A DNA stretch of 6,353 bases from Desulfobacteraceae bacterium (GCA_029287875.1 JARFQH010000177.1:1-6353), one strand, 5' to 3'; counted from the stretch's first letter, positions 1 through 6,240 are shown. Notes: generated from the letters alone by a model not told the origin. Numbers and translations are program-made.

Positions 1-423
1 ACCCTTTAATTCCGGCAGACCGCCTTGCTCGAAGCTCAGCAACACCGTGCCATCCTCGAGAATGGGCGACACCAGTTGTTTGAGCGGCGAGTCCTTCTCT
101 ACATGCTCACGATACTTTTTTAGCACAAAGCTTTTAACGGCTGCACCATTTTCCGAGAATTCTGCGCGGTATAAAGGCGTGTCGACTGTAATGGTTCGCC
201 CGCTTTTTTGAGCAGGTACCGACGGCTGTGCTTCAGCACCCTTGGCCGTTTCCGGTTGTTGAGCGTAGGGTTTTTCAGAGGCGATCTTTTCCTCTGACGT
301 CGAGGGGGCCGTCGCACTTTGCTCTGCTCTGCGAACTGGTTCTTTGGGTGCAAATAAAAACTGCCAGACAATAAAAACCAGAAAGGAAAGGGCAATGGCC
401 AAAATAACGCGCACGTGATCCAT
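1..423 (-). CDS. yidC: Membrane protein insertase YidC, N-terminal part (cut by window edge)
   Basis: YidC inserts and folds inner-membrane proteins, alone or with the Sec translocon. The visible 141 codons run in frame to the window edge and cover about a quarter of a Gram-negative-type YidC of roughly 540 residues. They begin MDHVRVILAIALSFLVFIVW, which is the first transmembrane helix at about residues 5-24 (signal-anchor type). A Pro/Ala/Glu/Gln-rich linker follows at about residues 26-74. Then the start of the large periplasmic P1 domain appears, with the typical TVDTPLYRAEFSENGAAVKSF stretch at about residues 79-99. The ATG at 423 has an AGGAG ribosome binding site 6 nt upstream. The gene follows yidD on the same strand, the usual order, but after an unusually long gap. 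The conserved five-helix insertase core lies outside the window, so its integrity cannot be judged. Confidence 0.97.
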   Translation of the reverse strand, partial: MDHVRVILAIALSFLVFIVWQFLFAPKEPVRRAEQSATAPSTSEEKIASEKPYAQQPETAKGAEAQPSVPAQKSGRTITVDTPLYRAEFSENGAAVKSFVLKKYREHVEKDSPLKQLVSPILEDGTVLLSFEQGGLPELKG

Positions 424-804
424 GGAATTCTCCTAAGCTTTCTTCAGTACGACCGTTAAGCGTTTAATGAAGATGCCGTTTCTCGTTCTGCGTCTCTCGA
501 AAGTCGAACGACCAAAACACTTTCGTGTCGGCATCATTAAATATCTTTTGGATACGGATGACGAGTACGGGATTGCGGGCTGAATAGGTATTTTCAAGAT
601 CTGCGGACTTGTACCGACGGCATCCGCGGATTGCGGTTGACCGGGAGTTAAGAGTTAAAAAAAACAAATTCGCACTTCCGGGCGTTGAAACCCCGGCTGG
701 CAAAGCGCGAAAAAACAGGATTATCGGTACATTCCGAGTTTTCGCACCGGCAGTCGGACGGGAGACATCGGCCTCTAAATTGTGACGAAATTTTTGAGTG
801 CGCC
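424..804. other. Long yidD-yidC spacer with no recognised gene
   Basis: These 381 nt separate yidD from yidC, which in most genomes nearly abut. No tRNA, recognisable protein or clear promoter was found. The minus strand has one long open frame (847-464, 127 codons from ATG) that starts inside yidD. Its first half is Arg/Ser-rich and looks random. Its last part, about 610-464, looks more protein-like, ending in residues such as DADTKVFWSFDFRETQNEK. A TTG in this frame near 669 has GGAAG a few bases upstream. A second frame (537-433, ATG ATG start, 34 residues, Lys/Arg-rich) ends on the yidC ribosome binding site. At 678-696 a short stem (CCGGG/CCCGG, 9-nt loop) is followed on the minus strand by a broken T tract at 668-657, about 9 nt away. 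That is too far for a normal terminator. None of these can be called as genes from this sequence alone. Confidence 0.5.
430..434 (-). promoter_or_regulatory. Ribosome binding site of yidC
   Basis: The minus strand reads AGGAG, then six bases, then the yidC ATG at 423. The site fixes the yidC start. It also overlaps a TAG stop (435-433) that ends a 34-codon open frame in the upstream gap, so coupled translation is possible if that frame is used. Confidence 0.8.
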
Positions 805-1038
805 TTAAGGTACCGGATCGAAGCCGCCTGGATGAAAGGGATGACATCGCAACAGACGCCGGAAAGCCAGGTAGGAGCCCTTGACGACGCCGTACCGGTT
901 AATCGCCAGGCTGGCATATTGCGAACAACTCGGATAAAATCGGCAGGCCGGGCCCAACACCGGCGATACGATCAACTGGTAGCCCCGAATCAATGCCAGA
1001 ACGATAAACTTACTGATTTTACACCCCTTTACCAGCAT
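805..1038 (-). CDS. yidD: Membrane protein insertion efficiency factor YidD
   Basis: YidD is a small protein that sits at the inner face of the cytoplasmic membrane and helps YidC-dependent protein insertion. The 77-residue product shows the whole family: a hydrophobic/amphipathic N-terminal helix (FIVLALIRGYQLIVSP, residues 11-26), the signature ACRFYPSCSQYA (31-42, Cys32 and Cys38), and the C-terminal RCHPFHPGGFDPVP (64-77, Cys65). The reading frame is open further upstream, to an ATG at 1119, but that would add 27 residues unlike the family and lie within rnpA. The ATG at 1038 gives the normal length and has GAAGG about 11 nt upstream. It overlaps the 3' end of rnpA by 20 nt in another frame, which points to coupled translation. 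Position between rnpA and yidC is the standard context. Confidence 0.95.
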   Translation of the reverse strand: MLVKGCKISKFIVLALIRGYQLIVSPVLGPACRFYPSCSQYASLAINRYGVVKGSYLAFRRLLRCHPFHPGGFDPVP

Positions 1039-1381
1039 GTCGGTGAATACCTTCGAAAAGTTGCGCCAGAGATGATCCCACCTCATCACTGGAAAGGTTG
1101 GCTGCATTTTTTTTGGCAATGATGTTGACGTCCCAAGCCCCGAAGATCATGGGTCTCATCCGGCGAAAATGTTCGCGCACCAAGCGTTTGATTCGGTTGC
1201 GCAGGACAGCGTCACCGACTTTGCGGCTCACCGTGATACCAATTCGCGAGTACTCCCGACTGGACCTGGCATACAAAAAGACGAAATGCCTGTTTTGAAT
1301 TTTGGCTCCGCTCTTGGACAGGCGAATGAACTCCGGACGTTTTAATATTCGGGCAGCCTTCGGAAAAGAATATTCACCCAA
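1019..1381 (-). CDS. rnpA: Ribonuclease P protein component
   Basis: RnpA is the protein subunit of RNase P, which together with the RNA subunit (rnpB, not in this window) removes 5' leaders from precursor tRNAs. The 120-residue product is of normal family length and very basic. It opens with the typical FPKAARILKRPEFIRLSKSG (residues 6-25). It carries the family signature RNRIKRLVREHFRR (61-74), the conserved helix with the RNR motif that contacts the RNA, preceded by IGITVSRKVGDAVLRN (47-62). The start is TTG at 1381. No in-frame ATG or GTG exists between it and the upstream stop, and the family N-terminus fits this start. No good Shine-Dalgarno sequence is visible before it, so initiation may be weak. 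It lies 124 nt after rpmH and overlaps yidD by 20 nt. Confidence 0.97.
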   Translation of the reverse strand: MGEYSFPKAARILKRPEFIRLSKSGAKIQNRHFVFLYARSSREYSRIGITVSRKVGDAVLRNRIKRLVREHFRRMRPMIFGAWDVNIIAKKNAANLSSDEVGSSLAQLFEGIHRHAGKGV

Positions 1382-1401
1382 AATCCGGTATGACTCTGAT
1401 T

Positions 1402-1430
1402 TTTATATATTTTAGTCTATATCACGTCAC
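1402..1430 (-). promoter_or_regulatory. Possible internal promoter for rnpA-yidD
   Basis: On the minus strand GTGACG (1430-1425, four of six matches to the -35 consensus) is separated by 17 nt from TATAAA (1407-1402, five of six matches to the -10 consensus), in an AT-rich patch that stands out from its surroundings. A transcript would begin near 1395, only about 14 nt before the TTG start of rnpA, giving a very short leader. It would allow rnpA, yidD and perhaps yidC to be made separately from rpmH. AT-rich DNA throws up such matches by chance, so this is a moderate call. Confidence 0.35.
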
Positions 1431-1502
1431 ATGTGGCCGGATAGTCGCATCGGACATAAATTCGATTTGCGCAACCGCCGGCACCGTGTGAACTGCCTCT
1501 GC

Positions 1503-1520
1503 CGATTAAGCACTTAATCG
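1503..1520. repeat. Perfect 18-bp palindrome across the rpmH stop codon
   Basis: The sequence CGATTAAGCACTTAATCG has two perfect 8-bp arms around a 2-nt centre. It covers the last four sense codons of rpmH, the TAA stop (1508-1506), and 3 nt beyond. In RNA it could form a 7-bp stem with a 4-nt loop. No T tract follows, so it is not an intrinsic terminator. It might slow or protect the message between rpmH and rnpA, bind a protein as DNA, or be chance favoured by the L34 C-terminal codons. Confidence 0.55.
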
Positions 1521-1640
1521 CTTCCGGCCCTTCGCCCGTCTTCGATTAATGATCCGTCGTCCGCTTTTAGTGGACATGCGCTTTAAAAACCCGTGCTTTC
1601 GGGCGCGCTTGAGGATACTCGGTTGAAATGTTCTCTTCAT
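1506..1640 (-). CDS. rpmH: 50S ribosomal protein L34
   Basis: L34 is a small, very basic protein of the large ribosomal subunit. The 44-residue product begins MKRTFQPSILKRARKHGFL and continues through the conserved KRMSTKSGRRIINRRRAKGR block to end KRLSA, matching the family in length and in nearly every conserved position. The ATG at 1640 is the only sensible start. A weak GAGAG ribosome binding site lies 7 nt upstream. The gene heads the rpmH-rnpA-yidD-yidC cluster. It is preceded by a good promoter about 100 nt upstream and followed by rnpA after 124 nt. Its upstream neighbour here is rng rather than dnaA, the neighbour in many other bacteria. A tiny open frame of five codons ends exactly against its start codon. 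Confidence 0.97.
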   Translation of the reverse strand: MKRTFQPSILKRARKHGFLKRMSTKSGRRIINRRRAKGRKRLSA

Positions 1641-1743
1641 CTATGGACTCTCTTTCATGAAAAAATGTCACGACCTGCCGGCACCATTACGAGATTCAAC
1701 TCCCCGGTTCGACAGAAAATATCGGATATGATCAAAACCTTGA

Positions 1744-1773
1744 AAATTAATCATAGACTTGTGTGAATGTCAA
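1744..1773 (-). promoter_or_regulatory. Probable sigma-70-type promoter of the rpmH cluster
   Basis: On the minus strand a perfect -35 hexamer TTGACA (1773-1768) is followed after 18 nt by TAATTT (1749-1744), four of six matches to the -10 consensus. Transcription would start near 1737, leaving a leader of about 97 nt before rpmH. The site lies in the spacer between rng and rpmH, where a promoter for the L34/RnpA block is expected. No convincing intrinsic terminator for rng was seen upstream of it, so readthrough from rng may also feed this cluster. Confidence 0.6.
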
Positions 1774-1844
1774 TACGAAATGGCCTCTATTATTGAGCCT
1801 TACGACCACGGACCCGGCTTATGAGAATTTGTGACGGCTTCGAT

Positions 1845-3386
1845 TCAGTTCTGGAAGCTTTCGAAGATTTCAAATTCTTCTATGTGGTAGCTGGGATTAG
1901 GATAGATAACAATCTGCTTTCCAATTGTTTTTTCGAGGTCGACAATCAGTCGACTCTCTTCTCCGTGCAAAAGTTCAGCGATCTTGGGATTGACCTTGAG
2001 GGTCAAACGAGAACAGGCGGTATCCTGGCTTTCGCGCAAAAGATCACGATAAATGTTATAGCAAATGGACTGTTTGGATATGAGGTAGCCTTCTCCTTCG
2101 CAGTAGTGACAGGGCTCACAGAGCATGCGGGACAGTGGCTTTTTGTTCCGTTTGCGGGTCATCTGAATCAATCCCATCTCGGACATGGGCAGAATATGGG
2201 TCTTGCTGCGATCTTTGTTGCAGGCCTCCTTGAGTTCGTGAAAGACTTTTTCCTGGTTTGATTTTTTCTGCATATCGATGAAATCGATAATGATGATGCC
2301 ACCGATGTCCCTCAAACGCACCTGGTAGGCTATTTCCCTGACGGCTTCGAGATTGGTCTTCAGGATCGTTTCTTCGAGATTGTGTTTTCCCACGTACCGG
2401 CCGGTATTAACATCGATGGCCACGAGGGCTTCGGTGTGTTCGATCACAATATAGCCGCCGGATTTCAACCACACCTTCTTTTTCACGGCTCTTGAAATGT
2501 CGCCTTCCAGAGTATATGCATCGAATATGGGCTCGATACTTTGGTGTAGCTCAACATTTCCTTTCAAGCTTGGCATGTAAGTATCGAGAAAGTTGAGAAT
2601 CTTTTCGTGTCCGTCGCGCGAGTCGATGACAAGGCTCTCGGCCTCGTTGATCAATAGATCTCTGACAGCTCTCAGGCTCAAACCGAGCTCCTGGTGCAGC
2701 AGAGAAGGCGCGGGAGCCCGCTTGTTTTTTTGTTGTATATTGGCCCAGAGGTTGCTGAGAAAGGTCATTTCGGAGGCCATTTTTTCGTCTGAAATATTCT
2801 CTGCCGCAGTCCTGACGATATAGCCGAACGGTTCACGACGAAGGTTCACGACGATGTCTTTCAACCGATTCCTTTCCGATAAATCTTCAATGCGGCGCGA
2901 AATACCGATGTGATTCGATGTCGGCATTAACACCAGAAACCGACCGGGCAGTGAAATGTGGGAGGTTACGCGTGCACCCTTGGTACCAATGGGTGATTTG
3001 GCCACCTGCACCATTATTTCCTGACCTTCTGTGATCAAATCCTCGATGTGGGGTGTGTAACGGTTTTCGGTATCTGGCAGCTCGTCCGGTTTGGCTTCCG
3101 GCGTGTCTTCCGGGAGTTCTTCATCATTGTTCAGAAGCTGCTCAAACTCTTCAAATCGCTCACCCAAAACATCGTCGACATAGATGAATGCAGCCTGATT
3201 TAAACCGATATCGATAAACGCAGCCTGTATGCCGGGCAGGACCCGTTGAACCCTGCCTTTGTAAATGTTGCCGGCGATGTCCGATTCATCACCGCGTTCG
3301 ATAAATAATTCGACGATATTGCCGTCTTCCAGGAGGGCAACCCGGGTTTCGTGCAGGGCTTCGTTGATGACCAGTTTGCGATGCAT
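1845..3386 (-). CDS. rng: Ribonuclease G (RNase E/G family)
   Basis: This single-strand-specific endoribonuclease of the RNase E/G family matures the 5' end of 16S rRNA and takes part in mRNA decay in the cytoplasm. The 513-residue product lacks the long C-terminal scaffold of RNase E, which favours RNase G. It begins MHRKLVINEALHETRVALLE, aligning with the family start. An S1 RNA-binding domain follows (about 38-150; NIYKGRVQRVLPGIQAAFIDIG, then GTKGARVTSHISLPGR). The two catalytic metal-binding aspartates are visible in AIDVNTG (Asp325) and IIIDFIDM (Asp368). The zinc-link cysteines appear in CHYCEGEG (Cys426, Cys429). An acidic Glu/Asp/Pro-rich insert (about 76-108) interrupts the S1 domain. 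The frame is open to an ATG at 3473, but those 29 extra residues resemble nothing in the family. The chosen ATG has AGAGG only 2 nt away, an unusually tight spacing. The gene lies 178 nt after the radical SAM gene. Confidence 0.95.
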   Translation of the reverse strand: MHRKLVINEALHETRVALLEDGNIVELFIERGDESDIAGNIYKGRVQRVLPGIQAAFIDIGLNQAAFIYVDDVLGERFEEFEQLLNNDEELPEDTPEAKPDELPDTENRYTPHIEDLITEGQEIMVQVAKSPIGTKGARVTSHISLPGRFLVLMPTSNHIGISRRIEDLSERNRLKDIVVNLRREPFGYIVRTAAENISDEKMASEMTFLSNLWANIQQKNKRAPAPSLLHQELGLSLRAVRDLLINEAESLVIDSRDGHEKILNFLDTYMPSLKGNVELHQSIEPIFDAYTLEGDISRAVKKKVWLKSGGYIVIEHTEALVAIDVNTGRYVGKHNLEETILKTNLEAVREIAYQVRLRDIGGIIIIDFIDMQKKSNQEKVFHELKEACNKDRSKTHILPMSEMGLIQMTRKRNKKPLSRMLCEPCHYCEGEGYLISKQSICYNIYRDLLRESQDTACSRLTLKVNPKIAELLHGEESRLIVDLEKTIGKQIVIYPNPSYHIEEFEIFESFQN

Positions 3387-3546
3387 AACCTCTCGTTTTT
3401 TTCCGATTAAATTTGGTCTGCTGCAAGCGTGGTTGTCAGCGTCGAACTGGTGCCAAAACATATCGAACACCATCCATTGCTTGCCTGAATTTTCCTGATT
3501 GTGGTGACACAGATTGACGTTTTAAACAAGAAAAATCGAACGGTCA

Positions 3547-3563
3547 TAGGTGGATAGCACCTA
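3547..3563 (-). repeat. Small hairpin just after the radical SAM stop codon
   Basis: A perfect 6-bp inverted repeat, TAGGTG/CACCTA with a 5-nt loop, begins one base after the TGA stop of the upstream gene. On the minus strand a TTTTT tract follows, but about 11 nt past the stem (3535-3531). This is too far for a standard intrinsic terminator. It could act as a weak attenuator or 3'-end protector between the radical SAM gene and rng. The 178-nt spacer holding it shows no clear promoter and no recognisable small gene. Confidence 0.3.
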
Positions 3564-3564
3564 A

Positions 3565-6183
3565 TCAGGATTTTGCGGCTCCTCTTTCAGGTCTCGAACA
3601 GGGTATATAGGCCGACGCTTGCAGAGCAGCGGAACCCTGACAAACATCCTTTTCGTTACCCGAGTCAACGTCGCCGCATGACGAAATCTTGGTCACACGC
3701 AGATGCTTCAATTTTTCCGATGGTACGGCAAACAGGTATTCCACGACGTCGCCGGGTCGCATCATACTCCCGTGTAACGACCGAAGGCTAAGAATCAATT
3801 CCGAAGAAGATATCCGCTCGATACCCGAAACCGCTCGGCGCAAGTCGATTTGTCTGACCTTGCCTTTGCGGTTGGTTCGGGAAACGATCCATTCTGACTT
3901 TTCCAGAAAGGAAGCGATTTTTTCATCGGAAAAAACGTCTCCGCCTAGCACCAAACGGTATGTCGTGACGATGGATTCAGGTCGGACGAATTTAGACGCT
4001 ATGGGGTGACAACCGGTGACCAACAAACCGTCAGGCAATTGTGCGTTGAGTTGCCGGATGATTCTGTTGGGCGTCGTTTCACCCGTTACAATCACTAAAA
4101 GCAATTCCTCAAGACTTTCCATTCCGACGGGAAGGGCATCCTGAAAAGACAATTTGGGCTGAGGATGAAATCCTTCCGAATATTTCAACCGGACATCGGC
4201 TCGGCGTAAGGCACGAGCAAAAACGTTCGCCATCTCGAGATGGCCGAGAAACCGGATGGGGCCTGTCTTGGAAAAGGTTATCAGGAATTGGCGGTCCACC
4301 CTTTTGGGTTGATTTTCCCTAATGCTGCCCCGGGATGAATCGAGCCCACAACGGTCGTACATCACCGGTGCCAACTTCTCGAAATCGCAAACACCGCAAC
4401 TGTTGCAGTCTCCCCCGCGGCAATCTTCGGTCAACTCTCCCGCGAGCGCTTTCTGAGCCTCCTGCCATAAAAACGCTTTGCTCACACCGATGTCGATAGG
4501 GTCCCACGGCAGCGGTTCGGTAACATCCCGCTGGCGGGCAGTGAATAAGTCGATATCCACACCGGCGGCTTCGCACGCGCTTTGCCATCTGCTGTATTGA
4601 AAATGGTCGCTCCACCCGTCGAACCGGCACCCGAGGCGGTAGGCAGTGACCAGCAATTTCCCGAGTCGGCGGTCGCCCCGGGCCCACAAGCCTTCTATCC
4701 GGCTGACTTCCGGCGGCTGCCACTTAAAGTGGACCCCCGGAACTTTAAATTTGTCCTTGAGCCAGTGAATTTTTTGATGAGCAGCCTCCAACGGAATTTG
4801 TCCTTCCCATTGAAAAGGGGTGTGGGGTTTGGGAATAAAAGTGGCTACGCTGACATTTATTTGACCCCTTCTCCGCTCTGGTCGCTTGAGCCGCCTCAAT
4901 CGTTGGACAAGATCGAAAACCGCCGTCAAGTCATCATCGGTTTCAGTCGGCAGACCGATCATGAAGTACAGTTTAATGACCTGCCAACCCAAGCTGAAGG
5001 CGTTTTCGACCGTTTCGACGATTTCCGCTTCGTCGATGTTCTTGTTGATCACATTTCGCAGCCTCTGACTGCCGGCCTCGGGCGCGATTGTGAAACCGGT
5101 TTTACGGACCATTTTGATCAAGTTCATCAATTCCGGCGTCAAGGTGCCGGCCCGCAGGGACGGCAGTGAGACCGCAATGTGGTCACCCGCACAGCGGTCC
5201 ATCAGAAGTTGCATCAAAGTTTCGATACAGCTGTAATCGCCGGTGCTCAATGACAGCAGCGACAGGTCTTCATAACCTGTACGCCAAAGCGCGCGATCCG
5301 TTTGATTCATAAGAGTCTTCACGGAACGCTCCCGCACCGGGCGGTATATCATCCCGGCCTGACAAAATCGACACCCGCGGGTGCACCCACGGGCCACTTC
5401 TAGGCGCAGTCGATCATGGATCGGCCGACCAAAGGGGACGACCGGTTGAATCGGAAAGGCAGCGCCATCCAGGTCCTCGACAACAGTCCGTTTGATGCGA
5501 GAATAGTTCGTATACTTCGGCTCGAGATGCTGCAGGCCTTTCACATCGTAAATCGGCTTGAAAAACGACGGTATGTACACCCCATCTAATTCTGACCATT
5601 GTCGCAGGAGCGCCTGCCGAGATTTTCGACCGTTTTTTTTCCATGCCAACCATTTCTCGGCCATGGCCACAATCGCGGCCTCGCCGTCTCCAATGAGCAT
5701 CGCATCAAAAAAATCGGCCACCGGTTCCGGATTGCAGGTACACGGGCCACCGGCAATGACCAAGGGGTCATCTTCCTGTCGATGGGCGCTCAGGAACGCT
5801 ATGTTTGACAATTCGAGCATCATCAGGATGTTGGTGTAATTCAGTTCATAGAGCAGACTGAAACCGATGATATCGAAATTCCGCAGGGGTGTCCCAGACT
5901 CCAGGCTTGTTAGTGGACGGCCCAAGGTCCTGAGGCGGGCTTCCATATCGACGCCCGGTGCAAAAGCCCGTTCGGCAACGGTATCGGGTCTCTGGTTGAG
6001 AATGTGATAGAGTATCTGCATCCCGAAATGAGACGTACCGATGTCATAAAGATCGGGAAAAGCCAGGACGGCATGCAGGTCGACCCGGCTGTGGTCCTTG
6101 TGGACGGCGTTGGTCTCGTTCCCCAAGTATCGGCTGGGTTGCTCGATCCCGTCTAAGACATCTTGAATGGATGGTTCAGTCAT
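3565..6183 (-). CDS. Radical SAM protein of unknown function, TIGR03960 type fused to DUF2344
   Basis: The 872-residue product joins two families that in other bacteria may be separate adjacent genes. Residues about 1-200 resemble the B12-binding-like N-terminal domain of YgiQ-type radical SAM proteins (FDIIGFSLLYELNYTNIL, then IAGGPCTCNPEP and IGDGE). Residues about 255-500 form the radical SAM core, with the iron-sulfur motif CTRGCRFC (Cys267, Cys271, Cys274) and later landmarks LSLSTGDYSC, FTIAPEAGSQRLRN and LYFMIGLPTETDDD. A cysteine cluster, CRGGDCNSCGVC (588-599, with Cys610-region RCG after it), links to the C-terminal TIGR03936/DUF2344 domain (about 631-825; RFLGHLEMANVFARALRRA, YSEGFHPQPKLSF, LPVGMES). 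The reaction and substrate are unknown. A start at 6252 is possible on paper but would run into the divergent gene. The ATG at 6183 has a good ribosome binding site and the family N-terminus. The next gene downstream is rng, a recurring pairing that hints at RNA or ribosome modification. Confidence 0.92.
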   Translation of the reverse strand: MTEPSIQDVLDGIEQPSRYLGNETNAVHKDHSRVDLHAVLAFPDLYDIGTSHFGMQILYHILNQRPDTVAERAFAPGVDMEARLRTLGRPLTSLESGTPLRNFDIIGFSLLYELNYTNILMMLELSNIAFLSAHRQEDDPLVIAGGPCTCNPEPVADFFDAMLIGDGEAAIVAMAEKWLAWKKNGRKSRQALLRQWSELDGVYIPSFFKPIYDVKGLQHLEPKYTNYSRIKRTVVEDLDGAAFPIQPVVPFGRPIHDRLRLEVARGCTRGCRFCQAGMIYRPVRERSVKTLMNQTDRALWRTGYEDLSLLSLSTGDYSCIETLMQLLMDRCAGDHIAVSLPSLRAGTLTPELMNLIKMVRKTGFTIAPEAGSQRLRNVINKNIDEAEIVETVENAFSLGWQVIKLYFMIGLPTETDDDLTAVFDLVQRLRRLKRPERRRGQINVSVATFIPKPHTPFQWEGQIPLEAAHQKIHWLKDKFKVPGVHFKWQPPEVSRIEGLWARGDRRLGKLLVTAYRLGCRFDGWSDHFQYSRWQSACEAAGVDIDLFTARQRDVTEPLPWDPIDIGVSKAFLWQEAQKALAGELTEDCRGGDCNSCGVCDFEKLAPVMYDRCGLDSSRGSIRENQPKRVDRQFLITFSKTGPIRFLGHLEMANVFARALRRADVRLKYSEGFHPQPKLSFQDALPVGMESLEELLLVIVTGETTPNRIIRQLNAQLPDGLLVTGCHPIASKFVRPESIVTTYRLVLGGDVFSDEKIASFLEKSEWIVSRTNRKGKVRQIDLRRAVSGIERISSSELILSLRSLHGSMMRPGDVVEYLFAVPSEKLKHLRVTKISSCGDVDSGNEKDVCQGSAALQASAYIPCSRPERGAAKS

Positions 6184-6194
6184 GATAATAGATT

Positions 6195-6199
6195 CTCCT
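6195..6199 (-). promoter_or_regulatory. Ribosome binding site of the radical SAM gene
   Basis: The minus strand reads GAGAGGAG, with AGGAG at 6199-6195 and 11 nt to the ATG at 6183. It decides between this start and the upstream in-frame ATG at 6252. Confidence 0.65.
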
Positions 6200-6230
6200 C
6201 TCAGCGATGCAAACACCACCTTCATACACC

Positions 6231-6234
6231 GGAG
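6231..6234 (+). promoter_or_regulatory. Ribosome binding site of the divergent secreted-protein gene
   Basis: GGAG lies 6 nt before the ATG at 6241 on the plus strand. A TTG two codons upstream of the ATG (6235) is also in frame but sits too close to this site to be the start. Confidence 0.55.
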
Positions 6235-6240
6235 TTGACA

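Noticed and set aside
657..696. Intrinsic terminator after yidD on the minus strand
   Set aside because: The 5-bp stem is short and the T tract begins about 9 nt beyond it, so it does not fit a standard intrinsic terminator.
685..1122. 145-codon plus-strand open frame
   Set aside because: It runs antisense to yidD and the end of rnpA, both clearly real. Composition looks random.
1477..1685. GCCGGCACC repeated at 1477-1485 and 1677-1685, flanking rpmH exactly 200 bp apart
   Set aside because: Nine-base matches of a GC-rich word are expected by chance, the flanks do not match, and no recombinase or transposon context is present.
1938..1954. Two GTCGAC sites close together
   Set aside because: They are self-palindromic six-base words within rng codons for conserved residues (LIVDLEK region). 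Chance is sufficient.
1821..2261. 146-codon plus-strand open frame
   Set aside because: It lies antisense to the 3' half of rng, whose protein is strongly conserved, and its product has no recognisable family features. It is a shadow of rng codon use.
3407..3547. 46-residue minus-strand open frame in the radical SAM-rng spacer
   Set aside because: Its ATG lies within the stop-proximal hairpin, no ribosome binding site is evident, and the Thr/Ser-rich product looks like untranslated sequence.
4319..4723. 134-codon minus-strand open frame inside the radical SAM gene
   Set aside because: It is a different frame of the same strand, Arg/Pro-rich, and overlaps well-conserved residues of the real protein.
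4582..5169. 195-codon plus-strand open frame
   Set aside because: It is fully antisense to the radical SAM core, including residues of the conserved catalytic domain. No ribosome binding site or family features support it.
6235..6240. TTGACA read as a -35 element on the plus strand
   Set aside because: It directly abuts the ATG of the exported-protein gene and would place any transcript start inside that coding region. It is the spacer after the ribosome binding site.
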